A program made the position numbers and the translations under genes. The notes under the pieces were generated by a model. The model was not told where the DNA came from. It saw only the letters and a program-made list of their open reading frames with translations, and ran no database searches. A DNA stretch of 64,000 nucleotides from UBA7803 sp036381275. GTDB lineage: Bacteria > Pseudomonadota > Gammaproteobacteria > Pseudomonadales > Azotimanducaceae. Below are positions 18,196 through 26,250 of this stretch, piece by piece. Position 1 is the first letter of the stretch; the number at the start of each line of letters is the position of its first letter. The stretch covers positions 38,723 to 102,722 of the forward strand of contig DASVDC010000130.1 of NCBI GenBank assembly GCA_036381275.1, read 5' to 3'.

Positions 18196-18936
18196 ATGAT
18201 CGATCCGCCGGCTCTTTCCGGAAACCTGTTTCTCTTCGAGCGCCCGGAGCTCCTGTCCAAGGAGGAGCACGGCCATCTGGGCCTCCTCACCACGACGCCG
18301 CCGTTCGCGTTCGCCCGGAAGGTGAGCGCCGTGCCTCTGATGGTCAGCGAGTTCCGCAGCGCCCAGCGCTATTATCCGATCGTCTTCACGGAGCGCGACG
18401 ACCCGACGCCGCTCGCCGTGCTGGGCGTGCCCGAGGAGCGCAATCTGTTCATCGACGACGAGGGTCGGTGGCAGGTGCCGGGATACATACCCGCCTATCT
18501 GCGCTGCTACCCGTTCGCGCTCGCCACCGCGGCCACCGATCGCTATGCGCTGGTGTTCGACCGCTCCGCCGAGATGATCAGTGAGCGGCCCGATGTTCCG
18601 TTCTTCGACGGAGACGCTCTGTCCGAGACGGTACAGAAGCGCCTGGAGCTGTGCCGCACCTATCAGGCCGAGAAGCAGCGTACCGATGCGTTCTGCGACA
18701 CGTTGAAGCGGCTCGACCTGCTGGTCCCTCAGGAGGCGAGCCGCAGCATCGACGGCCAGAGCGAGCCGATCGCCCAGTACTTCGGCGTCCACCGCGACAG
18801 GCTGATGAACCTGGACGAGGGGACCATCGCCACGCTCCTCCGGGACGGCAGCCTGGGCGCCATCGTGGCGCACCTCTTCTCGCTGGACAATTTCGACGAG
18901 CTGCTGCGCCTGCGGGACCGAACGATCCCGCGCTGA
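18196..18936 (+). CDS. SapC family protein
   Basis: A 246-residue cytosolic protein of the SapC family (named after an S-layer-associated gene in Campylobacter). Family features are LLTTTPPFAFARKVSAVPLMVSEF near the N-terminus, YYPIVFTERDDPTPLAVLGV, the NLFIDDEGRW motif, YIPAYLRCYPFAL and FFDGDALS. I choose ATG 18196 (MIDPPALSGNLFLFE); an upstream in-frame extension is Arg-rich and unlike the family. SapC genes are repeatedly found next to TonB-dependent receptors and Fe(II)/2-OG or halogenase enzymes in Xanthomonas and Caulobacter relatives; the biochemical role is not established. It is convergent with the small lipoprotein gene at 18952. Confidence 0.88.
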   Translation: MIDPPALSGNLFLFERPELLSKEEHGHLGLLTTTPPFAFARKVSAVPLMVSEFRSAQRYYPIVFTERDDPTPLAVLGVPEERNLFIDDEGRWQVPGYIPAYLRCYPFALATAATDRYALVFDRSAEMISERPDVPFFDGDALSETVQKRLELCRTYQAEKQRTDAFCDTLKRLDLLVPQEASRSIDGQSEPIAQYFGVHRDRLMNLDEGTIATLLRDGSLGAIVAHLFSLDNFDELLRLRDRTIPR

Positions 18937-18951
18937 GCCGAGCCCGGGCCG

Positions 18952-19272
18952 CTACTGCTTCGTGTGGCTCTGCATCGCGCCGCGCCGCTGAACTTCTCCG
19001 AGCATCTCGGCGGCGTCGCGCTGCGACTTCTCGATCTGGCTGCGTCGCATGCAGACCTTCTCCGCCACCCGAGTCCCGGTCCGGGTGATCTGCCTGCAGA
19101 CGATCGGGTCATCCTCCGCGGTCGCAGCCGGCGTTTCCGCGCTCGCGAGATCCTGGCCGGCGGTCGAGGCAGCGCCCCCGCCGGCCGGCTCCGCGGCTGT
19201 GGGGGCCGGTGCCGCGCAGGCACTTGCGAACAGCACGGCGCAAAGAAGCACGACGAGCCGCTCGAGCGTCAT
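18952..19272 (-). CDS. Small secreted lipoprotein with conserved Cys pair (paralogue of the 29332 gene)
   Basis: A 106-residue protein from ATG 19272 (MTLERLVVLLCAVLF); ATG 19308 is possible. The signal ends in lipobox FASAC. A low-complexity Ala/Gly/Thr/Pro linker leads to a conserved C-terminal block with pattern IVCRQITRTGTRVAEKVC and RRSQIEKS. The same block occurs in the 29332 gene as IICEKITPIGTRIPQRIC and TETQIRVM. Spacing between the two Cys is identical (17 residues between them). It is the last gene of the run receptor 3, TPR-oxygenase, TPR-sulfotransferase, lipoprotein. Function unknown. The Cys pair probably forms a disulphide in the periplasm. Confidence 0.78.
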   Translation of the reverse strand: MTLERLVVLLCAVLFASACAAPAPTAAEPAGGGAASTAGQDLASAETPAATAEDDPIVCRQITRTGTRVAEKVCMRRSQIEKSQRDAAEMLGEVQRRGAMQSHTKQ

Positions 19273-19367
19273 CGACGGTCTTTCGAGCGATGGATTCTGG
19301 ATCAGCATGGCTACCCGTACCTCCCTTGAACACGAAGACGAACGCTCGACGACCCGTCACCCGTTCG

Positions 19368-20936
19368 TCACGACACCCCGGCCGCCTCGAGCCGGGCCTT
19401 GAGCGGCGCGAATCGCGCTTCGGCGCGCCGCCATGAGCCGATGGAATCCGTATACATCGGCTGGCGCACCTGCATCGCGCTGGCCGTCATCGATGCCCCC
19501 GGGCGCCGATGGAAATCGAGCACCGACGGCTCCCACGGCAGTCCGCACCAGTCGGTCATCCGCCGCACCTGCACCTCGGGTTCCCTTACGAGCGCTTCGT
19601 AGGAAACGTCGAGGATGCGGCCCGGCAGAACCGAGTGCCAGTGCGCCATCTGACGGCGATAGCTGATGTAGTAGCTGGCCAGCTCGTCCAGATCGTACGA
19701 GAAACCGTACGCACCGAAGAACAGCGTCTTGTAGACCGCATAACACGTATCGAGCGGGTCGCGGGTGAGGTGAATCACCTTCGCGTTCGGCAGCGCCGCG
19801 AGGATGTATCCGCAATAGAGGAAATTGAACGGGAGCTTGTCCACGAACCCGCGTGCATCGCCGGCGAGATCTCGCGCGGCCCGGCTGTAGGAACGGCCGA
19901 GCGCGGCGAAGTCGATGTCCAGCGAGGCCTCCGACGAGGTCCTCGAGGGGTCTCGGGCGAACTGTTCCCGCAACCGGATCCCGTACAGGCGCGGAAACTC
20001 GGTGAACTCACCGATCGAGACCAGATGGCTGTGTCCGGCGAGAATGCGCTCGACCAGCGTCGTCCCGGTGCGCGGCATGCCGACGACGAACACCGGCCGT
20101 TCTTCCGCGAAGCCGGGCGCGAGCGCTTCGAACGCCTGCCTCGAGAACACCGAGCGTATGCCTTCGTGAGCCGACAGCTCGGCTTCCAGATCGTACGTCA
20201 GCGTGCTGCGGTAGGCACGGGCGCCCCGATCGAGCGCCGCGACGGATTCCTCGTAGCGTCCCAGGTCCTCCAGTTCCTTGGCGAGCGCGTAGTTCGCCGC
20301 GGCCACGAACCGCGGATGCTGCGGGCCTTCGTCCAGCCGGCGCCGGAGGTCTTCCACGTGGTTGTCCGCGTCGGTCTGGGTCCGCAGCGCGGAACGAAGA
20401 TGCAACGCGCTGCCATGGAACGGCGACTTCGTGAGGAGGCTCGCTATGTGGCCTTCCGCTTCGGCCGGCCGATTCAGGTGATACTCCGCGAGCGCCAGCT
20501 CGTACAGAACGTCGGGATCGCCGGGTGCCAGTCTCAGCGCTTCTTCCAGCCAGTGATGCGCTTCCTCCAATTGCTGGCAGTCACGAAGGATGCTCGCCAG
20601 CATGCGCAGCAGCTCGAGTTTGCCTTCGCACCGATCCGCGGCCTCCCGCGCCAGACGCAGCGCTTCGGCTCGCCGGCCGTCGGCGAAAAGCAATCGGGCC
20701 TTCTTCAAAGCCGCGATTCCGGAACGGGACGCCGCGGCCGGCAGCGCATCGAGATGCGCGATGGCCGCGGTCACGTCGCCCGCGAGACTCGCCGCGTCCG
20801 CTGCGAACAACCGCACCGGCGTACTCTCCGGGAACTGCCGAACGAGGACGTCCGCCAGTCGATTCGCCTCGCGGGCGTTCCTCGCCTGGAGCAGCCGGGC
20901 CCCCTGACTCAGCGCATCCTGCAGGGTCGGCTTCAC
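19368..20936 (-). CDS. TPR repeat protein with C-terminal sulfotransferase domain
   Basis: A 522-residue cytosolic protein. The GTG start at 20936 overlaps the preceding stop as GTGA. Residues 1-245 are TPR helices (ALSQGARLLQARNAREANRLADVL, HHWLEEALRLAPGDPDVLYELALAEY-type repeats). The sulfotransferase domain follows. The PAPS 5'-phosphosulfate loop is PVFVVGMPRTGTT (281-293) with SIGEFTEF downstream, and the 3'-phosphate motif is LTRDPLDTCYAVYK (about 390-403). The layout matches TPR-sulfotransferases related to tyrosylprotein sulfotransferases. It probably transfers sulfate from PAPS to a protein or peptide held by the TPRs. Coupling to the TPR-oxygenase and position downstream of receptor 3 tie it to that receptor. 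Confidence 0.9.
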   Translation of the reverse strand: MKPTLQDALSQGARLLQARNAREANRLADVLVRQFPESTPVRLFAADAASLAGDVTAAIAHLDALPAAASRSGIAALKKARLLFADGRRAEALRLAREAADRCEGKLELLRMLASILRDCQQLEEAHHWLEEALRLAPGDPDVLYELALAEYHLNRPAEAEGHIASLLTKSPFHGSALHLRSALRTQTDADNHVEDLRRRLDEGPQHPRFVAAANYALAKELEDLGRYEESVAALDRGARAYRSTLTYDLEAELSAHEGIRSVFSRQAFEALAPGFAEERPVFVVGMPRTGTTLVERILAGHSHLVSIGEFTEFPRLYGIRLREQFARDPSRTSSEASLDIDFAALGRSYSRAARDLAGDARGFVDKLPFNFLYCGYILAALPNAKVIHLTRDPLDTCYAVYKTLFFGAYGFSYDLDELASYYISYRRQMAHWHSVLPGRILDVSYEALVREPEVQVRRMTDWCGLPWEPSVLDFHRRPGASMTASAMQVRQPMYTDSIGSWRRAEARFAPLKARLEAAGVS

Positions 20937-22768
20937 GCGGCACCCCCGCGCGTCGGCTCCGGCAGCAGGTCGAACGCTACCGTCAGCCTGGGCTGCTGCG
21001 ACCGGAACGGGATCGTGCCGTGCCACATGTAGGAAGGAAACAGCACCACCGTACCCACTTCGGGCCTGATCACGCGCCGCGGCGGCAGCCCGGGATCCTT
21101 GTCGAGCAGCGGCACGCCGAACTGGATGTAGCCGGCACGTGACTCGGACGAGCGCACTTCATCCGGAAGCGCAACGTACAACGCCGAGCTCATCCAACCC
21201 ATCGGATGAACGTGGTTGGTATGGTACCCGGCGCTGCTCAGGCGCACGGACCACGCGCCCGAGAAGCGGACGCCGTCTCCGCGCGGCCGACGGCCCCAGA
21301 ACGGATGCTCCGGCTCGCACGGGAACGTGGACAACGCCTCGCGAACGGCGACCCGAATCTGTGCCTCCAGCTCGCGGAGCAGCGGATGCTTCAATCGGAA
21401 CAGGAATCCGTTCGTCTGGGTGCCGCCCCGCAGCGTCTGATCGATCGGGTGGGCCCGCGTGCGGTGCAGCGACGTCAGCACCTCCGCGAGCGCCGCGAAG
21501 AACGATGCGCCGTCGGCGTAGCCGGCCGGCGGCGGGACCTCGACCTGACGGATCATCCGCTGATAATCGAGCAGCCACTGCTCACGCGGATCCTGCTGCA
21601 ACTGCCAGGCGGTACCGAGATAGGCCAACGCGAGCTGGTCCAGCGGGGTGAGTTGCAGCACTTCGCCGCACAGCTTTTCCGCCAGACCCGGATCGCCGTT
21701 CGAGAGCGCGTGCTGCGCGTAGGCGAGCTTGATGTCCGGGTGGTCGGCGCAGCTCTCGTTCAGCGCCTCGAACGCCCTGGTGGCCTCCTCGGCATGGCCG
21801 CTGTCGGCCAGGCTGACGGCCGCGAGCAGGCGCAGCTCCGGTGTCTCGGGGCAACCCGCGGCGAGCGCTTCGGCCAACACGTCGCGCGCCTCGTCCCGGC
21901 GCTCCAGCAGGTTCAACAATTCGACCAGCGCGCGCCACAGGTCCGGGTTACGCGGGTGATCCCGCGCCGATTGCCGCAGACCCTGCAGCGGATCACCGGC
22001 TGCCTCGAGCTCCCAACGCATGCGCGCCCGAATCCGGTGCAGCGGCGCGTGATCGGGAAATTGCTGCACGCCTCGGTCCGCAGCGGCCATCGCCTCGTCC
22101 GGATGGCCCGCCTCCAGCCATGCTTCCGCGAGGTTTCGGTACGCATCCGGCGTCGTGTGTCCTTTCTCCAGCGCCGATTCGTAAGCAACCGCGGCCGCTT
22201 CGAATTCGCACTCCTCGCGCAGGAGCTGGCCCAGCGAATAATGGAGTCGCGGCGCGTTCGCCTGATGTCCGATACCACGCCGACAGGTGGCGATCGCGCC
22301 CCGGGTGTCGCCCGTCTTCTGCTGCACCGCGGCCAGCAGCTCCCACGCGGCCGGATACTCCGGTGCGAGCGTCGTCGCCCGGACCGCGCATCGCCTCGCC
22401 TCGCGGAGCTCGCCGGTACGCAGCGACAGCAGTCCGAGGTGGTACCAGGCAGACGCCGACCCGGGCTGCGACTTCACGGCCTTCGTCAGCTTGGACCTGG
22501 CCTCTCGCGCCCGGCCACGGGCGAACAGGAAGTTGCCGTAGTTCACGAGGATGTCGGCGCGCCGCGGGGCTGCCGACAGTGCGCGCTGGAAGAAGTGCTC
22601 TGCGGCGGCCGGGTCGTCGCGATCCCGGGCTGCCAATGCGAGCAGATGCAGCGCGTCCGGCTGCCCCGGCGCGACCGCGAGCACCCGCTGGCAAAGGGCG
22701 ATGCTCTCCGCCTGGCGACCGGCCTGCATCAGCGTCAGCGCCCGTCGAATCGCGTCGGCGAGGTTCAT
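20933..22768 (-). CDS. TPR repeat protein with C-terminal 2OG-Fe(II) oxygenase domain
   Basis: A 611-residue protein. Residues 1-400 are a long TPR array (RALTLMQAGRQAESIALCQR, LHLLALAARDRDDPAAAEHF, AWYHLGLLSLRTGELREARR and further copies). The C-terminal 200 residues form a putative 2OG-Fe(II) oxygenase of the TIGR02466 kind: start QTLRGGTQTNGFLF, iron-site motif YHTNHVHPMGW (515-525), YIQFGVP, then LFPSYMWHGTIPF with distal His583 and Arg594 for 2-oxoglutarate. It has the same TPR-plus-catalytic-domain architecture as its neighbour sulfotransferase (4-nt overlap) and the AspH-like protein nearby. Members probably hydroxylate a protein-linked or peptide substrate; the actual substrate is unknown. 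Confidence 0.87.
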   Translation of the reverse strand: MNLADAIRRALTLMQAGRQAESIALCQRVLAVAPGQPDALHLLALAARDRDDPAAAEHFFQRALSAAPRRADILVNYGNFLFARGRAREARSKLTKAVKSQPGSASAWYHLGLLSLRTGELREARRCAVRATTLAPEYPAAWELLAAVQQKTGDTRGAIATCRRGIGHQANAPRLHYSLGQLLREECEFEAAAVAYESALEKGHTTPDAYRNLAEAWLEAGHPDEAMAAADRGVQQFPDHAPLHRIRARMRWELEAAGDPLQGLRQSARDHPRNPDLWRALVELLNLLERRDEARDVLAEALAAGCPETPELRLLAAVSLADSGHAEEATRAFEALNESCADHPDIKLAYAQHALSNGDPGLAEKLCGEVLQLTPLDQLALAYLGTAWQLQQDPREQWLLDYQRMIRQVEVPPPAGYADGASFFAALAEVLTSLHRTRAHPIDQTLRGGTQTNGFLFRLKHPLLRELEAQIRVAVREALSTFPCEPEHPFWGRRPRGDGVRFSGAWSVRLSSAGYHTNHVHPMGWMSSALYVALPDEVRSSESRAGYIQFGVPLLDKDPGLPPRRVIRPEVGTVVLFPSYMWHGTIPFRSQQPRLTVAFDLLPEPTRGGAA

Positions 22769-22812
22769 GTCGTCGTATTGCCTTCGATGATCCGCTCGGC
22801 TGGCGACAAGGG

Positions 22813-22839
22813 CGAAAAAGAGGCCGGCTCGCGCCGGCC
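22813..22839 (-). terminator. Rho-independent terminator after receptor 3
   Basis: On the minus strand GGCCGGC-GCGA-GCCGGCC is followed by TCTTTTTC, a GC hairpin with a T-run. It lies between receptor 3 (stop 22896) and the TPR-oxygenase (start 22768), so it should at least attenuate transcription into the oxygenase-sulfotransferase genes. Confidence 0.75.
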
Positions 22840-22854
22840 TTCAGTAGAAGGCAA

Positions 22855-22883
22855 CAGGAGGGCCACTGCAAGTCGCCCTCCTG
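22855..22883. terminator. Second hairpin after receptor 3
   Basis: CAGGAGGGC (22855-22863) and GCCCTCCTG (22875-22883), a perfect 9-bp stem with an 11-nt loop, directly beyond the receptor 3 stop and 15 bp before the T-run terminator. Confidence 0.55.
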
Positions 22884-22895
22884 TCGACAGACGGA

Positions 22896-25769
22896 TCAGA
22901 GCCTCACGGTCGCCGCGAGGAACATGTACTGACCCAGGGCGTCGTACGCGCTCGGATAGGTGTTGCCGTTCTCCCGCGCCGTGACCCCTTGAGGCACGAA
23001 AGGCGGCTCCTTGTCGAACAGGTTGTTGACACCCGCCCGCACGGTCAGCCAGTCCGTCGCCGCCCAGCTACCCGAGATGTCGAAGTAGTTCTGAGCGTCG
23101 ATGTTGGTTGCCGGCAGGTTGGTGAACTCCTGATCGACCCCGCCGATGTGACGCCATGTCAAATTGAGCCTGACGTCCCAGGGCGTATCCCAGATGGCCT
23201 GGAAGCGGTTGCGGGTTTCGACGGTGGGAGCACCGCACGAGCCGCCGTAAATGCCTTCGCAATTCACGACCCCGGCGCCCTCGTATTCCTCCTGCTCCCA
23301 GCTGTCGATCCAGCCCAGCACGTTGTTCAGCGACACGGTACCCCAGTCGCCGACGCCGAACGTGTACGACACCTCCAGATCGATCCCCTTCACGCGGAAG
23401 AAGCCGATGTTCTGCGACAGCGCCACGATGCCGTTGTCGGGGCCGGCGTTGCCGAGCCACAGCGTGTCGTTCTGACCGCGCCGGACGAGATCGCAGAACT
23501 GTCCGGTCTCGATGCACTGCAGCAGCGTCGTTTCCGGTTCGATCGCGCTGATCGCATCCTGCACGTCGATGTCGTACCAGTCCACGCTGACCACCAGCCC
23601 TTCGACGACGCTCGGTGTGACCACCAGGCCGACGGAGTAGGTGTCGGACTCTTCCGGCGACAGCTCGGTGTTGCCGCCGATCAGCGTGTTGTACTGCCGG
23701 GCCGGCGAATTGGCCGGGCCGCCGGCGTCCCAGATCGCCTGCGAGACACCGCTGCGGGCGCACTCCTCGAAGGTGTAGCCGCGGATACTGGTCGCGGCCC
23801 CCGGGCTCGCCTTCCGGCACGGGTCCTCGTTCATCGCGAACAGCCTGCCCTGCTGCGGCTGGAACTGATCGACGATGTTGGGCGCCCGAACCGCGCGCTG
23901 ATAGCTCGCACGCAGCTTCACGTCCTGGTTGAACGCCCAGGAACCCGCGACCTTGTAGGTATCCGTGGTCTCGCCGGGCTCGTAGTCCGAGTAGCGATAG
24001 CCGAGGTCCAGGGCGACTTCCTCGGCGAACGGCCGACCTTCGACGATCGGAACGCTGGTCTCGAGGAAGAACTCGTTGACCTTGAACGAGCCTTCCACCG
24101 GAAGCAGCGCCGCCGACAGGCCGCCGACCTCGGCAGCCACCGCGTTGTCGCTGGGCTGATACGAGAGGCTCTCCTTGCGGTACTCGTAACCGACGACCAG
24201 CTCGACGCCGTTCTCGGCGAACGGCGACGTGAGGCCGTAGTCGCCGAGGCTCCCCTGCACGTACGCGCTGAAGATTTCCTGGTCGGTCTGACCGTTCTCG
24301 TTGTACGTCTGGGCGAACCAGGCCGTCTGCTCCGGTGTGACGCCGCCTTCCTGGAAGACGTTGTACGGCACGCAATTGGTCGGGTCTTCGAAGCAGGTAC
24401 CGTCCGGATTCACGTCCAGCGCCTGGTCGACCCTCGCCAGGTTGACGTAGTTGCTGTGACGGTTGCGCATGTCCACTTCCGCGAACTGATAGGAAGCGTC
24501 GTAGCGCCAGGTCTCGTTGATGTCCCCGCGCAGACCGGCCAGGAGCCTGAACGTGCTGTGCCGGAAGCTGGCCCGACGCGGGCCGCCTTCGACGTTCCGG
24601 CGACCGAAGATCGTGGTGATCATCTGGTTGGGGTCGCCGGTGCAGCCGACGAGTGCGCGCTGCTGATCCGACAGGAACGGGTTGCCGCAGTTGAAGTCCA
24701 TGGTGTTGAAGAACACACCGGAGCCGGCGAACTGCGCCACGCTGCGGTTGTCCATGAACATCAGCTCCGAGTACAGCTCGGTGTTCTCGAACAGATCGTA
24801 GTGCGCAAAGGCACCCAGCGTGTACCGCTCGTCGGGGCGCTGGTAGTAGCTCGGCGCGGCGAAGTTGTACAGCTCGCCCAACCCCGGTGCGAACTCGTCG
24901 CCCTGCACGAAGAAGACGTCCGTGAAGTCGTCGTGCTCGAAGTAGAAGCTGCCGGCCGCGTTCGTGGCCGAGCCGCCGCAGGCCAGGCTTCCGTCCTGCT
25001 CCACGGCGTTCGCACAGACGCTGTAGTCCCGATCGCCCTGGAGCACCGGGTCGATTTCGCGGTAGGTCGCGTAGGCCGTGATGTTGCCGCGGCCGCCGTC
25101 GAGGTTGCCGCCGACGATGAACGTCATGTCCTTGATGTCACCGTCGGTCGCCGTACCGGTCGGCACGTCGACGCCCGCCGCCCGGGACGAATCAGCCGCC
25201 CGGTTGCCGTCGTTGTCGTGACGGTATTGCGAGACCTGGTAGTCGAGCTGCACGCCCTCGAAGTCGCTCTTCATGATGAAGTTGACGACCCCGGCCACCG
25301 CGTCCGATCCATACGTCGAGGAGGCGCCGCCGGTCAGAATCTCGACCCGCTCCACCAACTGCATCGGGATGAAGTTCAGGTCCGGACCGGACTCATCGGA
25401 CGAGGGCGAGTTGATCGGCAGCCGCTTGCCGTTCACGAGCACCAGCGTGCGGCTGACACCGAGGTTGCGAAGCTGCATCGTCGCGGTGCCCTCGGCCTCG
25501 ATCGATTGACCCGCCGACTGGTCCAGATACACCTGCGGCATCGAGCCGAGAACGTCTTCCACTCGGGTGATGCCGGTGAGGGTGAGCTGCTCGGCGTCGA
25601 GCTGCGTGACCGGACTGGACGTGACCAGGTTCGCCTGCTGGATACGAGAGCCTGTGACGACGACTTCCTCGATCTGCGATCCTTCCTGGGAAAGGGCCGG
25701 CATCGAAGCCAGCGCTATCCCGGCCGTCGCCGCGTGCACGGCGATTGCTATCGGCTTTCTGTGAAACAT
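22896..25769 (-). CDS. TonB-dependent outer-membrane receptor 3 (EEVVVTGSR type)
   Basis: A 957-residue receptor starting at ATG 25769 (MFHRKPIAIAVHAATAGIAL), with the signal ending near ALSQEGS. TonB box QIEEVVVTGSRI. The plug shows ANLVTSSPVTQLDAEQL, TLVLVNGKRLP, LVERVEILTGGASSTYG and SDAVAGVVNFIM. Loop Cys pairs include MDFNCGNPF with ALVGCTGD, and the C-terminal strand is MFLAATVRL. It is the closest relative of receptor 5 in this window: the plugs align nearly residue for residue, and the two genes share an upstream promoter and leader sequence. It heads the gene run with TPR-oxygenase, TPR-sulfotransferase and small lipoprotein, separated from them by a terminator. The substrate is unknown. 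Confidence 0.94.
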   Translation of the reverse strand: MFHRKPIAIAVHAATAGIALASMPALSQEGSQIEEVVVTGSRIQQANLVTSSPVTQLDAEQLTLTGITRVEDVLGSMPQVYLDQSAGQSIEAEGTATMQLRNLGVSRTLVLVNGKRLPINSPSSDESGPDLNFIPMQLVERVEILTGGASSTYGSDAVAGVVNFIMKSDFEGVQLDYQVSQYRHDNDGNRAADSSRAAGVDVPTGTATDGDIKDMTFIVGGNLDGGRGNITAYATYREIDPVLQGDRDYSVCANAVEQDGSLACGGSATNAAGSFYFEHDDFTDVFFVQGDEFAPGLGELYNFAAPSYYQRPDERYTLGAFAHYDLFENTELYSELMFMDNRSVAQFAGSGVFFNTMDFNCGNPFLSDQQRALVGCTGDPNQMITTIFGRRNVEGGPRRASFRHSTFRLLAGLRGDINETWRYDASYQFAEVDMRNRHSNYVNLARVDQALDVNPDGTCFEDPTNCVPYNVFQEGGVTPEQTAWFAQTYNENGQTDQEIFSAYVQGSLGDYGLTSPFAENGVELVVGYEYRKESLSYQPSDNAVAAEVGGLSAALLPVEGSFKVNEFFLETSVPIVEGRPFAEEVALDLGYRYSDYEPGETTDTYKVAGSWAFNQDVKLRASYQRAVRAPNIVDQFQPQQGRLFAMNEDPCRKASPGAATSIRGYTFEECARSGVSQAIWDAGGPANSPARQYNTLIGGNTELSPEESDTYSVGLVVTPSVVEGLVVSVDWYDIDVQDAISAIEPETTLLQCIETGQFCDLVRRGQNDTLWLGNAGPDNGIVALSQNIGFFRVKGIDLEVSYTFGVGDWGTVSLNNVLGWIDSWEQEEYEGAGVVNCEGIYGGSCGAPTVETRNRFQAIWDTPWDVRLNLTWRHIGGVDQEFTNLPATNIDAQNYFDISGSWAATDWLTVRAGVNNLFDKEPPFVPQGVTARENGNTYPSAYDALGQYMFLAATVRL

Positions 25770-25930
25770 GATCGAGCCCTCCCCGTTTATTGATCTTCCT
25801 GCGGCCGCCGCAGATACAACGCCGTTGGCCGAGCGATCGAACCGAGGGCCCTCCGTAGATGCTCTCTCTCGAACATATATGTGTACCCCAACGAGATTGG
25901 TTATTTAGTTGGCATAGCGCCACGCGGCGG

Positions 25931-25958
25931 ATTATAGGCGCTCAAAACTCTGTAACAA
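25931..25958 (-). promoter_or_regulatory. Promoter of receptor 3, duplicated at receptor 5
   Basis: On the minus strand: -35 TTGTTA (25953-25958), a 16-bp spacer, -10 TATAAT (25931-25936). The downstream sequence CCGCCGCGTGGCGC is nearly identical to that after the -10 of receptor 5. Confidence 0.7.
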
Positions 25959-25978
25959 AGAGGAAACGTTCGTAACAA
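25951..25978 (-). promoter_or_regulatory. Pair of TTGTTAC direct repeats upstream of receptor 3
   Basis: TTGTTACA (25951-25958) and TTGTTACG (25971-25978) lie exactly 20 bp apart, at and just upstream of the -35 element. A similar pair occurs upstream of receptor 5. They are candidate activator sites. Confidence 0.4.
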
Positions 25979-26198
25979 AAGATGAAATTTGGGGCTAACC
26001 GGGGCTCCTCGAGCCCTTTCGAGCGAATATGTAAAAGAACTGGACGCCTGCATCGGGCACCGGGCGCGCGGGAACGGCGGAAACGCCCGGCCGGCGCTAT
26101 CGCGCGGAACGGGGTTTCCCCCGCTCGTCAAGTCGTTTCGGGGCGCCGAGGCGGCGCCGGCTTTCCCGGAGGGAGAGAAACGCGGAACGGCCAAGCGG

Positions 26199-26236
26199 CC
26201 GGTGTGGCCTCCGAATGGTTCAGGAGGCCACACCGG
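26199..26236. terminator. Terminator hairpin after receptor 4
   Basis: CCGGTGTGGCCTCC, a 10-nt loop, then GGAGGCCACACCGG: a perfect 14-bp stem, 15 bp beyond the receptor 4 stop. There is no T-run. Confidence 0.7.
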
Positions 26237-26250
26237 TCCGAGCCGACCCG

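Larger units (their letters stand above)
25770..26250. other. 481-bp intergenic region between receptors 4 and 3
   Basis: It holds, from right to left on the minus strand, the hairpin after receptor 4 (26199-26236), two TTGTTAC-type repeats, the receptor 3 promoter (-10 at 25931-25936) and a leader of about 155 nt. The leader contains the block TTGGGGTACACA that is also found in front of receptor 5. Apart from these I see no gene; the short frames here have no coding character. Confidence 0.7.

Noticed and set aside
26041..26195. A possible small gene in the receptor 4/3 intergenic region
   Set aside because: Short frames here are open on both strands with no ribosome-binding site and no signal or domain. 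The stretch contains only GC-rich sequence between a terminator and a promoter.
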